From contig NC_133400.1 in NCBI RefSeq assembly GCF_047511655.1, forward strand, positions 4,563,001 to 4,627,000: DNA of 64,000 bases. The letters run 5' to 3'. Position 1 is the stretch's first letter, and each line of letters opens with the position of its first letter. Of this stretch, positions 54,416 to 64,000 are shown one piece after another. Both the position numbers and the translations under genes were made by a program. The stretch comes from Castor canadensis. Lineage: Eukaryota > Chordata > Mammalia > Rodentia > Castoridae. Below the pieces are notes generated by a model that was given only the letters and a program-made list of their open reading frames with translations, was not told the origin of the DNA and made no database searches.

Positions 54416-55557
54416 CCAAACTTACAATAAATACTACAATGTCCTGGAGCATGAGACCCCAAAGGCATCTCTCAAGAGGGCCCCCTGAGATGAACAGGGT
54501 CCCTGGTGATGCTGCAGTGGAGTGGGCTGGTGTCACATGCACAGAATTCTAGGATCGCAAGAACTTTCAGAAGCTCGCTCTGAGAAGTTCCAGAAAGTAG
54601 CAGACTTTCCTAGTCACTGGTTCTGCCTCTTCCCAGAATTGTTCTAGACAGTGGACAAGGTGACCTTGCCTATGTGGAGAATCTCATGGAGTAAGAGAGA
54701 GGGTGAAGAGTGAGAACAAGAAGCCCACCTCCGAGCTCCTTGGAGTCTATGCTGCAGGATTATTCCAAGTCCTGAAATAAAATTGGGGTGTACCTGTGTT
54801 CTCAGCCTCCCTGAACTCATTGGGGAGAAAAGGCGTGCTGTGGCGCAGGTCTGTGAAACGGGGACTCAGAGCAGAGAGTCCACAGTAGGGACAATGAGAT
54901 AGGCTTCAGCTGGTGTCTCAAGGAAGCTGAAGGACTCAGTTCTGGGAGGACAATCAGGAGGATTGACCAACCAAAGAGGAGGCAAGTTTGGATTCAACTC
55001 CTGACAGATGCTGCTCAGGGCAGCTGGGATTTGAGGTTTGTTTGCAGGGGCAGGATATGAGAGGAGCCATATACTGCCCCCCAAATCCCTTGCTTGTTTC
55101 TGTCAACCCTTCGGTCAGTAGGATAAATGCCAGATCTTTGGCTGCCTGTGCCCAGGGCACTAACACTACCTTCACCTTTGCCGAGAGTGAGCCAGGCTTC
55201 TCCCCAGCAAGGTCACCCTCTGTATTGTATTTTTCATCCCTTGTGTTCTATTTAGTATGCTTTGCAGCACACTACAAATCATTTTCATGTGCCCCATAAG
55301 CCGAGAACCTCATTGTTTTTAATTTGTAAGCATTTTTATTGCTTTGTTAATAGAGATCTTGATAATTTCATTTTAGAAAACATATTGAAAAAAACTTAAT
55401 AGTAAACCAACAAAATAATCTGGTAGAAAATAAGTTGCAAAATGTAATACCGTGTTAATATCTGTGTGTAATAGTTGATGTAAAAATGAAGTGATTATCC
55501 ACATAATTTGGACTTAAAATTCTCTTAGAAGAGACAATAATCTGAGGCTAACCTGTT
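54416..55557. other. Unannotated CDH13 intron DNA
   Basis: No exon or recognised repeat. Confidence 0.45.
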
Positions 55558-55668
55558 TTTTTTTTTTTTTTTAAATTGTCTTTTCTTTTTTGGTGCTGGG
55601 GATCGAATCCAGGGCCTTGCACATGCTAAGCAAGCACTCTACCACTGAGCTATATTCTAACTCTAAAT
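55558..55668 (-). mobile_element. ID-type SINE, antisense
   Basis: Poly(T), GGTGCTGGGGATCGAATCCA, GGGCCTTGCACATGCTAAGC, CACTCTACCACTGAGCTATA: an ID copy distinct from the dID type. Confidence 0.9.
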
Positions 55669-56784
55669 CCCACTTTTTAGATTTTTTTTGTTTCTATTTT
55701 TCTGAGTTCAGAGAAAATAGAAAAATAGGAAGAATCGTTTGAGGCCATGTTTAAACATGACAGTTTCATTTTGTTCTTTCAGTCAATAACCATTTTCTGG
55801 GACTCTGTCCTTTGCTTGGGTGGAAATGCACAGAAGCCAAAGGTCTCGGTATCTGCTCTGGAAATGCTGATGGAGTGGCAGGGACAGACAGGCTAATGGA
55901 CGCAGGACAGCATGCTCAGTGCAGGAGGAGCAGCGAGGAGACCCTCCTGTGATGTGGAACAGTTATCGTCTGGGGAATGGACCAGAGGCTTCAGGGAGTG
56001 GGGACAGACACTGTGTGCACAGGATGCAGGTGCTTCTGGGGGAGGAAGTGGTGTGGCTATTTTGTCAGAAGTTCAAAGACTTGAAAGCTGGAGAATGGCT
56101 TTGATAAAAAGCTGAGGGTACGAGGACATGAGAAGGAATGGGGGACACACAGAGGCAAACAGCTCCATGTATAAGACCAATTTCCAGGGCCCTGGAGAGG
56201 GCGGCTGGGATGCAGGGCAGTGGCTGGCTTCTGGAGGTCACAAAGATATGGAGGACTGACCTGGGAGTGCTTGGGTATGAGCCTCAGCGAGGATGGGGTC
56301 TAGCTTGGAGCCTGGGTAGCTGGTGATGCTATTCTAAGCTGGGCAGAGGGGGACCACCTACACGTAGCCAGGATGTTTGAACTGGGACACATGGGTGTGG
56401 CTAACAGTATATTTTTCTTTCCCTTAAAAAATGAATGAAAATGACATATTTAAGATGGTTGACTTGTCCTGTCAACATGGAAATGTCCTGCTGGCAGGTA
56501 GAGGGATGTTGGCTTAAGCCTCCCTGTTCAGCCAGAGGCGCTCCCTGAACGGATGCTGATGTAGCTGGAGGCATTTTCTGGCTCATTTTCTCATGTAGGG
56601 CCCTGTTCGGTGTGGAGGGCTCTGTGGCTCACCCCTTCCCTAGAAAAATGCTCAGACCACCACCAGGGTGGTCATGACTTATGCCTGTAAAAGATGATTT
56701 TTGTAATGGTAAGTTCAGAAAATTAGTCCATAATTCCAGTTAGGGAGGATTACTTACATTTCAGAGGTGCTTCCTAGGCACTAG
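55669..56784. other. Unannotated CDH13 intron DNA
   Basis: Chance frames only; a B1-like scrap (CCAGGGTGGTCATGACTTAT) lies near 56664. Confidence 0.45.
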
Positions 56785-56890
56785 GGACTTTTGCTTTCAC
56801 TATTTCTAGCCTTTCTTCCAGTGGCATTGACCTCACTGTGGGTGGGGAAACTGAGTCAGAGAGAGCATAAGGCTCATGACTGCATTCACA
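56785..56890 (-). mobile_element. MIR relic, antisense
   Basis: GTGGGGAAACTGAGTCAGAG and AGCATAAGGCTCATGACTGC fit the antisense MIR core. Confidence 0.55.
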
Positions 56891-59289
56891 CTGCTAAAAT
56901 GGGAATGGGAAGGTGGCACATTCCAAGGACTGTGCAGAACCGTGCTGCCTCCAAATGGCTCTGACCATGGTTTCTTTATCACCTGACCTCAAGAGTTCTT
57001 TTATTGGGTCAGTTTTCTTTTCTTATTTTATTTCATTGTTTTTACATTTACTTACATGTGTATACATTATTTGGGCCACCTCCCCCCACATTGGGCCATT
57101 TTCTAAGTGACAGAATTGTAGCTGGTATTTTTAACTTGATTGATATTTTACTGTACTCGAAAGAATGAGGAATGATGCCTGGGTCTGCAATTTATTTTCC
57201 TTCCTCAATTAATGGAACAGCTGAGAGATAAGGGGTGTTAAGTTGGCTTATTTGGGGTGCCGTCCAAGCTAATGGCTTGATTTTATGCGAACCAGCCTCT
57301 TTTAGGTAGAATTAATCTAAATCCCTCTGCCCCCCACGCAGCCCAGCACATGGCTGAGCTAGGGAAAGAGCAGACCTCCGCCTGGTGTCTTCTGAAGTTC
57401 AGACTCCTCTGATCTCCAGTTTGGGCTGTTTTTGTTCAGCAGTCATTTCAGTATGGGGCCGAATCACACTTTTTTCTTTTAATCATTCTAAATGCACTTT
57501 GGACAGCATTTCACTTTTGAATCAGTGGTATTTTCAGAATATCTATCTCATAGGGGTCAAAGGAAAAGAGGGATGAGATGCATCTTTGCCTCTGAAAAAC
57601 CACGATCTTAGTCAATTCCACTTTAAGTTTTTTGCCGTTACACTTCGTCCCATGTCTGTGACCTTCTTGGTGGCCCATATTACATTTCCAGTGAGAGACT
57701 CAAGCATCCTTTATGCAAGTTGCTCAGTCATGGAACATATTGCTGAATTTCATAGTAACCTGGCTCGTTTGTGCTCCATGCCTCTCCAGTTCTTTCAGAT
57801 GCAAATAAATGGAGACCCCGCAGCTTTCAGTGGCCATGAAAAGACTCCATCTGACTCTGGCGCTGGCATGGACTTCCTATTTCATATGAACCATATGAAC
57901 AGGGATGATAATTTTCTTCTTTTTATAATCTTTGCATAACATAAGGGTGGCACAAAGACACTGGGGAGAAGTGGAACAAAACCCTTCTCTCTGCTGTTTT
58001 AGTCGCCATTTAGAACTTTGAAGGCATAAGAACCTTGTTGTATAACCGTCATGGGATGCTGAACCTACACAACTTCCAAACAGGAGGAGGAGTGAAAGAT
58101 GTGGTTACAGATGAGAAGGAGGTGGGCTGACCAGCCTGAGAGGACCAGTGCGACAGAGCCCTGAGCAGGAGCTGGTACACAGGGAGCTCCAGCCAGCCAG
58201 GCCTTTCCTGCCTGCCAGCACCCCAGTGGGACTTCAGGACTCTCTGAGAAGTCGCTCGTGACAGTTTACAGCCCACATAAGCTGGTGAGAGGAGCATTTG
58301 ACCTTCCTGGAGATGACCTGAGCAGGTGCAGCCATCCCCTGGGATGTGCCCAGTGCTAATTGTCAGCACATCCCCACAAAGGATTGCATTTTATTGCCTT
58401 CCTGAGTGGTCTCTCTCAGCTTGCTATTTTCCTTAACAGTTATCATTTTTTGTTATTTAAGACAGGGCAGCAATTCTGTGCTTGTCGAAGTCTTTCCTAG
58501 GAGTTTCTGTGCTCTGAAGGCACCGTCTTAACCTTTTCAGACAACCTGGACCATATAAGGCAAATGGTGATATTCATCTCTAAAGAGGAAATGCTTGCTT
58601 GGCAAATCAAAGGTCAAGTCTTATTAATCTATAGGATTAAAGGCTTTACTCACCAAATCATTTCACTCTGGTCAGTGCTGATTTAGCAAAATACAATCAT
58701 TTCAGTTACACTGAAATGATATTCTTAGGTAATTTGTAGCTCATTAAAATTGATAACAGTTCAAGAAAAGTACCCCGAGGGTTCTGTTCTCATGGTTACA
58801 AAGCACCTTTGCCTCCCCAGATCATCTGTAAGCTAAGTATTGTCAGTATTTACCTAGATGAGTTTTAGGGCCTAAGCAAATAGGTACGAAGGGCTCTTTA
58901 ATGTCTGTTAACCTCAGATAAGGTTTCCAGCTCTGGTCAGAATTTTTAAATACTCCATTCCCAACTCAGAGTTCTAGTCTCTGAGGTACCTGAAGGAAAA
59001 TACTCTTGGTTCGGCCTTATAATTGTTCTGAGCTGGATAAGTAGAGCACATTATGATGGCGGAGCTTCTGCCCTTTGCACGTATTATGGGAATGCAGAGA
59101 GCACAGTTCACTTTGTTCTGTCTGCAGAAATCTCAGTCCTTTTCTTTCTGGAACGATTGGTCCATCAGCAGACAAGGACTGTCCTTCCTTGGGATTCTGA
59201 GATGCTAAGAGGCTGTCTACAAGGTAAGTAGGTATTTAGAGAGTGTGTGAATGGTTACAGAGCTCTGGCTGACTAGGCACAGGTGTGTT
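56891..59289. other. SINE-free CDH13 intron DNA
   Basis: 2.4 kb with no SINE, exon or recognised repeat. A plus-strand frame at 57586-57939 has no family resemblance. Confidence 0.45.
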
Positions 59290-60640
59290 CTGTAGCCATG
59301 CAGTTTTAAAAGTTCTTATTGAAACACAGAAATGTTCATGTATCATAAATGTGTGGATTGGAGAATTCCCACAATCTGAACATGCCCAACGCCTCCTGGA
59401 CTGACAGATCAAGAAGCCTATCCACAAGTGAATCGCACAGCTGTGGTTAGTTTCACCTGAGTCCTGTCTTTGTGTAGCTGGGTCCTTTGTCTTTTGTCCC
59501 CATGTTCTTTTGCTTACACTATGTTCATGAGATGCACCTCTGTCTTTGTGAATAGTTGTGGGGGGATCACTGATTTGAATGGTTTTATAGTCCCTTGTGT
59601 GAATTATTCAACCTTTGCCAGGCATTTGGGTAGTTTCCAACTTGGGGTTCTTATAGGTAGTGCTGGTAATAAGTATCCTGGCACTCGTGTTTTGGAGAAT
59701 ACATTTTTGTTTGTATATGACACTTAAGTGCATAATGTCCGATTATATTGTATGCAAATACTCAGCTCTACTTGATACTTTGTTTCCAAAGTGGTTGTAC
59801 CAGCACACACTTCTACCAGCTGGGTATGAGGGTTCTGATGCCCCCCCCACTTTACTTTCTCTGTTTTCACTTTGGGTGTTTTCTATAGATTGACATTGCG
59901 GGTCACAAATCCTGTCTGTTGTTAAATCTACCTGTTGAATTCTCAGCATCACATGATCTGTTTCTCGATTTTGATTCTTTCCTGTAGATTCCAAATCTCT
60001 GGTATAGTTCCTTCTGCTTCAACGTATCTTTTATTCCTTTTCCCGGAACACGTTAATCATAGTTATTTTAAAGTCTTTGTGTGCTAACTCAGATATCTGC
60101 ATCCTCCTAAAGTCTGATTGTTCTCTTGATGATCAGTTACATATCATTCCTTCTCTGCAGGTCTAGTGATTCCTAAGATTGGTCATGAGGTATAAAAGAA
60201 TAAGGACGCTCCATTTGATGTATCCTGTGATGATCTTTCCCCTCTCTTGTGTTAGCACATAGGACAAGGACCTGCCTTGCCAATGCAGTGGGGGACAAAG
60301 ATAGACCGCAGGCTTATGAGGCTCCATTATTGTCCTGTATACCCCTGTTGCTGGGCAAGGCCCTCCTGGAGTTTGGGTGTGAGCTTCTGAGTGCGAGCTG
60401 TAATATCTCAGCCATCCCACTGCACGTTCTTAAATGAGAGGACAGCTGGGTATTTGAGGGCGCTTGCCTCTCTGGTTAGTTTCTGTTCCTGTGGGATCCC
60501 AGGAGATTTTGTGCTGTCCCTTGAGAGGTATTCATCCACAGGGGACAAGCAACTGTGTGTTTAAATGTTTAATGCCCTCAAGTATCCAGCTTGTCATTTC
60601 AGCTCCACCTGACTCTTATAAATATTTCTGATTTCTTTCT
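59290..60640 (-). mobile_element. Old L1 LINE, antisense, diverged
   Basis: Landmarks of the antisense tail: AAAAGTTCTTATTGAAACAC, GCCAGGCATTTGGGTAGTTT, GTTTCCAAAGTGGTTGTACC, CTTCTACCAGCTGGGTATGA. After 60060, AAAGTCTTTGTGTGCTAACT continues the L1-type pattern. The boundaries are approximate. Confidence 0.6.
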
Positions 60641-61539
60641 GTCCCTCCTAAGGCCTCTGCCTGGGCTAAGCCTGACTATCACCAAGAGTCAGAAAAAAAA
60701 AATGGCTAGTGCCTTTCCCTCTCTTTGGACTGGTTCTTCCCTCTTTGGGATTTTAGTTTCTTAGGCTTCCCTGCATTTGCGGTTCTCTAACGCTTTTATG
60801 ATGAAGATTGTTTGCCTCATCTGACTTTTGTAATTTGCCTGAATCTTTCTAGTTTTGCAGTGGGGATATTGGTTTGCTACGTCTAGTCTGGAAGCACCTG
60901 AAGCCTTACATTTTATTCCTACATTTTGGCATCAATTCCTTAGTGACTCCTGGTTTGGAGAAAATGAACTTAAAAGATTTAGCTTTCCTGGTGTTAAAGG
61001 ATAAAAATCCTCATTCTTTTGTCCCATAAAATAAATTGAATTTATATAAAATTAGTAAAAGCAAATGTTCACTTTTGATAAAAGCTGAGAAACCAGTTTC
61101 TACTATTAATTTTGATCTAAGAGACAAGTGTTGGTTTTTCTTGGTTAAATATAATGTCTAGGGATAAATTTTCAGAGGGTAAGAAAAAGGAGACTTTAAA
61201 CAAAAGTTACTCTGATTTATGAGATCTTTCAAGTTGATGTTCCTTTTTTTCTGTTAGTCTTTTAGGCTTTGTTCAAGATTGTCTTCCCTCACAATGGTTT
61301 TGTGTATAAATGAATGTCAGCACATCTTCTGTTTACATCTTTGGGGACACTTTAGTCCTCTGGAACATCTGTGACACCCGATTTGAATTTCCTTATCTGA
61401 TATTAGTATTAAGACAGTTGACAAGAGGACTGTTCCAGGGTGTGTGTTTGTTCCTTGGGTCACTGTAGGATTATTCTCAGCTCCACTCTTTCTTTTCTAG
61501 AACCCCAGTTGGGGTGGGATGAGCATTTAGTGAGCACTC
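60641..61539. other. Unannotated CDH13 intron DNA
   Basis: AT-rich; may include further old L1 sequence, but I cannot support it. Confidence 0.4.
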
Positions 61540-61631
61540 ACTGTGGCTTTTGATGGGTGTGTTTTCACACCAACAACCTTCCAGGCAGGAATTACCCTCC
61601 TCCATTTTACACCAGTAGAAAGTGAGCTCAG

Positions 61632-62199
61632 GATATTAGTCCCTTATGAGATGAGAAGCTGGCAAAGATTTTCTCCCATTCTGTGGGCTGTCTCTTAAGT
61701 CTAGTGACAGTTTCTTTTGCTGTGCCAGAGCTCTTAAGTTTGATGCAGTCCCACTTGTTCATTCTTTCTCTTAGTTGCTGAGCCACTGAAATTCTATATA
61801 GGAAGTCATTCCCTCTGCCTATATGTTCCAGTGTAGTTCCTACTACTTCCTAGAGTTGCTTCAAAGTTTCAGGCCTTATATTAAGGTCTTTGATCCACCT
61901 TGAGTTGATATTGGTACAGGGTGAGAGACAGGGATCTAGTTTCAGTCATGTGGATATCCAGTTTTCCCAGCAGCATTTGTTGAAGAGGCTGTGGCTGATG
62001 GACTTCATATACTTACACGAAAGAGAACAAAGAAACTCTTGCAATTGCTTTAAGTGGGGTAGAGGAGGGGGTCAAGGGGTTGAGATGGTGGGGTGATCTA
62101 ACCAATGTACAATATAAGTCTATTTGGAATTGTCACAATGAATCCCCCTGTACAATGAACATATTCTAATAAAAATAAATAAAAAAATAATAAAAAAGC
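61632..62199. mobile_element. L1 insertion with 5' inversion and 12-bp target duplication
   Basis: The interval 61632 to about 61991 is antisense L1 (TTGATCCACCTTGAGTTGAT, ATCCAGTTTTCCCAGCAGCA). It is joined to a sense L1 3' end (about 61992-62199: TGTACAATATAAGTCTATTT, CCCTGTACAATGAACATATT, AATAAAAATAAATAAAAAAA). AAGTGAGCTCAG flanks both sides (61620-61631 and 62200-62211). This is the signature of twin-primed retrotransposition. The element is short and cannot encode protein. Confidence 0.9.
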
Positions 62200-62403
62200 A
62201 AGTGAGCTCAGAGTTCACAAGCAGATGAGAGTTTCCTCTACAGGAACACGCACTTGTCAGTTGACCTAGGTCCTCCCTACATTGTAAGTAATTCTTTCAG
62301 ATTAGACAGTCATGGCTAAACTTTAAAGCAGATAGAAAATCTAAAGACTGTTAAGAATGTAAGAAGCCAAAGCTAGGAAAATGATGTCTTTAAGAGAAAC
62401 TTT

Positions 62404-62496
62404 TCCCCCCTTCTTTTTTGGGGTGCTGTTATGGAATCCAGGGCCTTGTGTGTGCTAAGCATGGACTCTACCACTGAGCTGCACCCTCAGCCCTGG
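62404..62496 (-). mobile_element. ID-type SINE, antisense
   Basis: GGGGTGCTGTTATGGAATCC, AGGGCCTTGTGTGTGCTAAG, CTACCACTGAGCTGCACCCT. Confidence 0.9.
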
Positions 62497-62880
62497 AAAA
62501 TGGTGTGTCAATGATAGGATTGAGAAAGACTACTGAATTCTGTGTCTGTCTTCTAACATGCAAATTCTGATTAGATCTCTGTGTATATACACAAAGTGTC
62601 AGTCACCTAATTGACCTCTGTGTACCTGGAAAGAAGGTGACCATTTCTGGAAAAAATTAAACTGTCATGTATTCTGAGTTTGCTAGTTTTTTGGTTAATT
62701 GCACAGAATATTTCATAAGGCATTGACAATCATGCTATATTATATTTCAATCTTCTTTTATGACACTCTTAGCTGAGAAGTCTGTAAGTACAGATACTTT
62801 AAAAAAATGACTGTATAGCAATTACACAAAATAATGGATTTCATTGTGACATTTTTATTATACTTTCGTATAATAAAGAA

Positions 62881-62882
62881 CA

Positions 62883-62906
<24 letters not shown>
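62881..62906. repeat. (AT)n microsatellite
   Basis: About twelve TA units directly before the T-run of the next SINE; on the minus strand it extends that element's A-rich tail. Confidence 0.95.
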
Positions 62907-62922
<16 letters not shown>

Positions 62923-63246
62923 TTGGGAAGTCCTGGGGTTTAAACTCAAGGTCTTGTGCTAGCTAGGTAGGGAGTCTACCACTTGAACCATGCCTCCAGC
63001 TCTTTTTTGCTTTAGTTATTTCTCATATAGGTCTCATGTTTTTGCTGGGACTGGCCTGAACCATGACCCTCCTACTTACACTACCAATGCAGCTGGGATT
63101 ATAGATGTGCACCACAATATATGACCTTTTTGTTGTGACTGGGGTCTTACAAACTTTTTCTCCAGGCTTTTCTTGAATGGCAATCCTCATGAGATCCCCA
63201 CCTCCATAGTAGCTGGAATTACAAGTGTGCTTTATGGTACCTGGCC
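62907..63246 (-). mobile_element. Three-part composite SINE, antisense
   Basis: T-run, tRNA-like unit (CTGGGGTTTAAACTCAAGGT), then two antisense 7SL-like arms, ending near 63116 (GGGATTATAGATGTGCACCA) and 63242 (GGAATTACAAGTGTGC). Confidence 0.85.
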
Positions 63247-64000
63247 ATTACAGATAGTTTTATGCAGCATAGAATCTAAAATCATCATTGGAGCTGATCT
63301 GTAATTGCCACTCCTCATTTCTGCAGCATTTGAAACATTCTTGGCCTGTTGGTGTATGCTGTCAGTACCCCTAGCTTTCTGTCTGGACCTCTTCCCCCTG
63401 GAAGTTTTCCTGTTCTGACAGCTCCCATCTCTTTTGCACAGGGATGCCTAAGCAAGACCTTGTCTCCTCTGTCCCAGTCCCGGTATTGCCAACTTCTCAG
63501 GGGATGTCATGTCCACATCCATCCCTAAAGCAGGATGTGGACAGTCTTCTGAAACTGTTTCTGTGGGTGGGACAACACCTGATTTCTGAACTGGCAACCT
63601 TAATGTCACCTTTTTCTGCTTCATGTTGGGTGTGTGTTCTTTACAAAGCCTGTTTCATCCTTCCTGAGGTTATCTAGATTCGTGCTTTCATTTGGTCCAT
63701 TTCTGCTGCCCACTGCACACTCCTGCCACTTTAACTAGGGCATCTGATGTGGGGTTCCCTACAGTTCCCAGCTGCAGGCTCCTTCTGCTTTTTCCTGCTC
63801 ACTGCCTCCCTTTGGTTTAGGGTCTCCCTCTTCCTACCTCGGTTTTCCATGGCTGCCTAATAACTCCCAGACTCACATCTCATTTTCAGATCTGTTTTGT
63901 ACATTTTCCTGGAAGTTATCTTTCTTAATCACAGTTTATTCTAGAAGCAAGTGGTGACATAATCACCACTTAGTGACTAGAGTGACTCATGGTTGATTTT
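63247..64000. other. Unannotated CDH13 intron DNA
   Basis: Pyrimidine-rich unique sequence with no exon or repeat recognised. Confidence 0.45.

Larger units (their letters stand above)
48002..64000 (-). other. CDH13: CDH13 intron upstream of the third-last exon (partial)
   Basis: The acceptor at 48004-48002 implies that the sequence to its right is intron. I looked for a further cadherin exon on the minus strand, meaning DxNDN-type linkers or open frames bounded by splice sites, and found none. The intron therefore probably exceeds 16 kb, in keeping with the very long introns of this gene. Confidence 0.75.

Noticed and set aside
57586-57939. Possible exon or small gene (117 codons, plus strand)
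   Set aside because: No recognisable domain, wrong strand for CDH13, no splice-site support.
1-64000. CRISPR arrays, tRNA or rRNA genes
   Set aside because: No spaced direct repeats of CRISPR type. The tRNA-like sequences are SINE units with diverged A/B boxes and A-rich tails, not tRNA genes.

Overview
This is nuclear DNA from a placental mammal, most likely a rodent. It holds spliced genes with mammalian splice sites, MIR, L2, MLT1, MER5A and MER20 relics, and many young SINEs. The SINEs are 7SL-derived B1-like units, tRNA-like ID or dID units, and composites of the two, the arrangement known as B1-dID. That pattern is typical of non-muroid rodents such as squirrels, dormice and beavers. 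A beaver-type (castorid) genome is my best guess, but it is an inference from the repeats.

Two protein-coding genes can be supported, both on the minus strand. From about 22.5 to 26.8 kb lies the complete HSBP1 gene (heat shock factor binding protein 1, 76 residues in three coding exons), with a CpG-rich promoter and a fourth exon that is purely 3' UTR. HSBP1 intron 2 has AT-AC ends and a U12-type branch site. From about 36.9 kb to at least 48.0 kb lies the 3' end of CDH13 (T-cadherin, the GPI-anchored cadherin): the last three exons plus about 1.5 kb of 3' UTR. The exons are joined in frame by good splice sites, and the last exon supplies only two codons and the stop. The sequence from 48.0 to 64.0 kb is then CDH13 intron, and the next upstream exon was not found. 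CDH13 followed by HSBP1 on the same strand is the order in human 16q23, so this is a conserved linkage. The two genes are neighbours and not functional partners: HSBP1 acts on heat-shock factor trimers in the cell interior, and CDH13 acts on the cell surface.

The region from 1 to 22.5 kb, downstream of HSBP1, shows no gene. It carries an L2, several MLT1-like LTR relics, MIRs, two inverted copies of one endogenous retroviral LTR (10.7-11.3 and 13.4-14.2 kb) and a tandem pair of L1 3' ends (19.4-20.4 kb). The 27-36.9 kb spacer between the genes holds a MER20, an MLT1, a solo LTR with intact termini and a 4-bp target duplication set inside an older MIR (31.74-32.28 kb), and several SINEs. The CDH13 introns hold a SINE cluster in inverted orientation (41.74-42.05 kb), old L1 fragments, and a 5'-inverted L1 insertion with a 12-bp target duplication (61.62-62.21 kb). 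I see no CRISPR, operon, phage or other prokaryotic structure. The most interesting content is the minor-class intron in HSBP1 and the readable insertion histories of the mobile elements.
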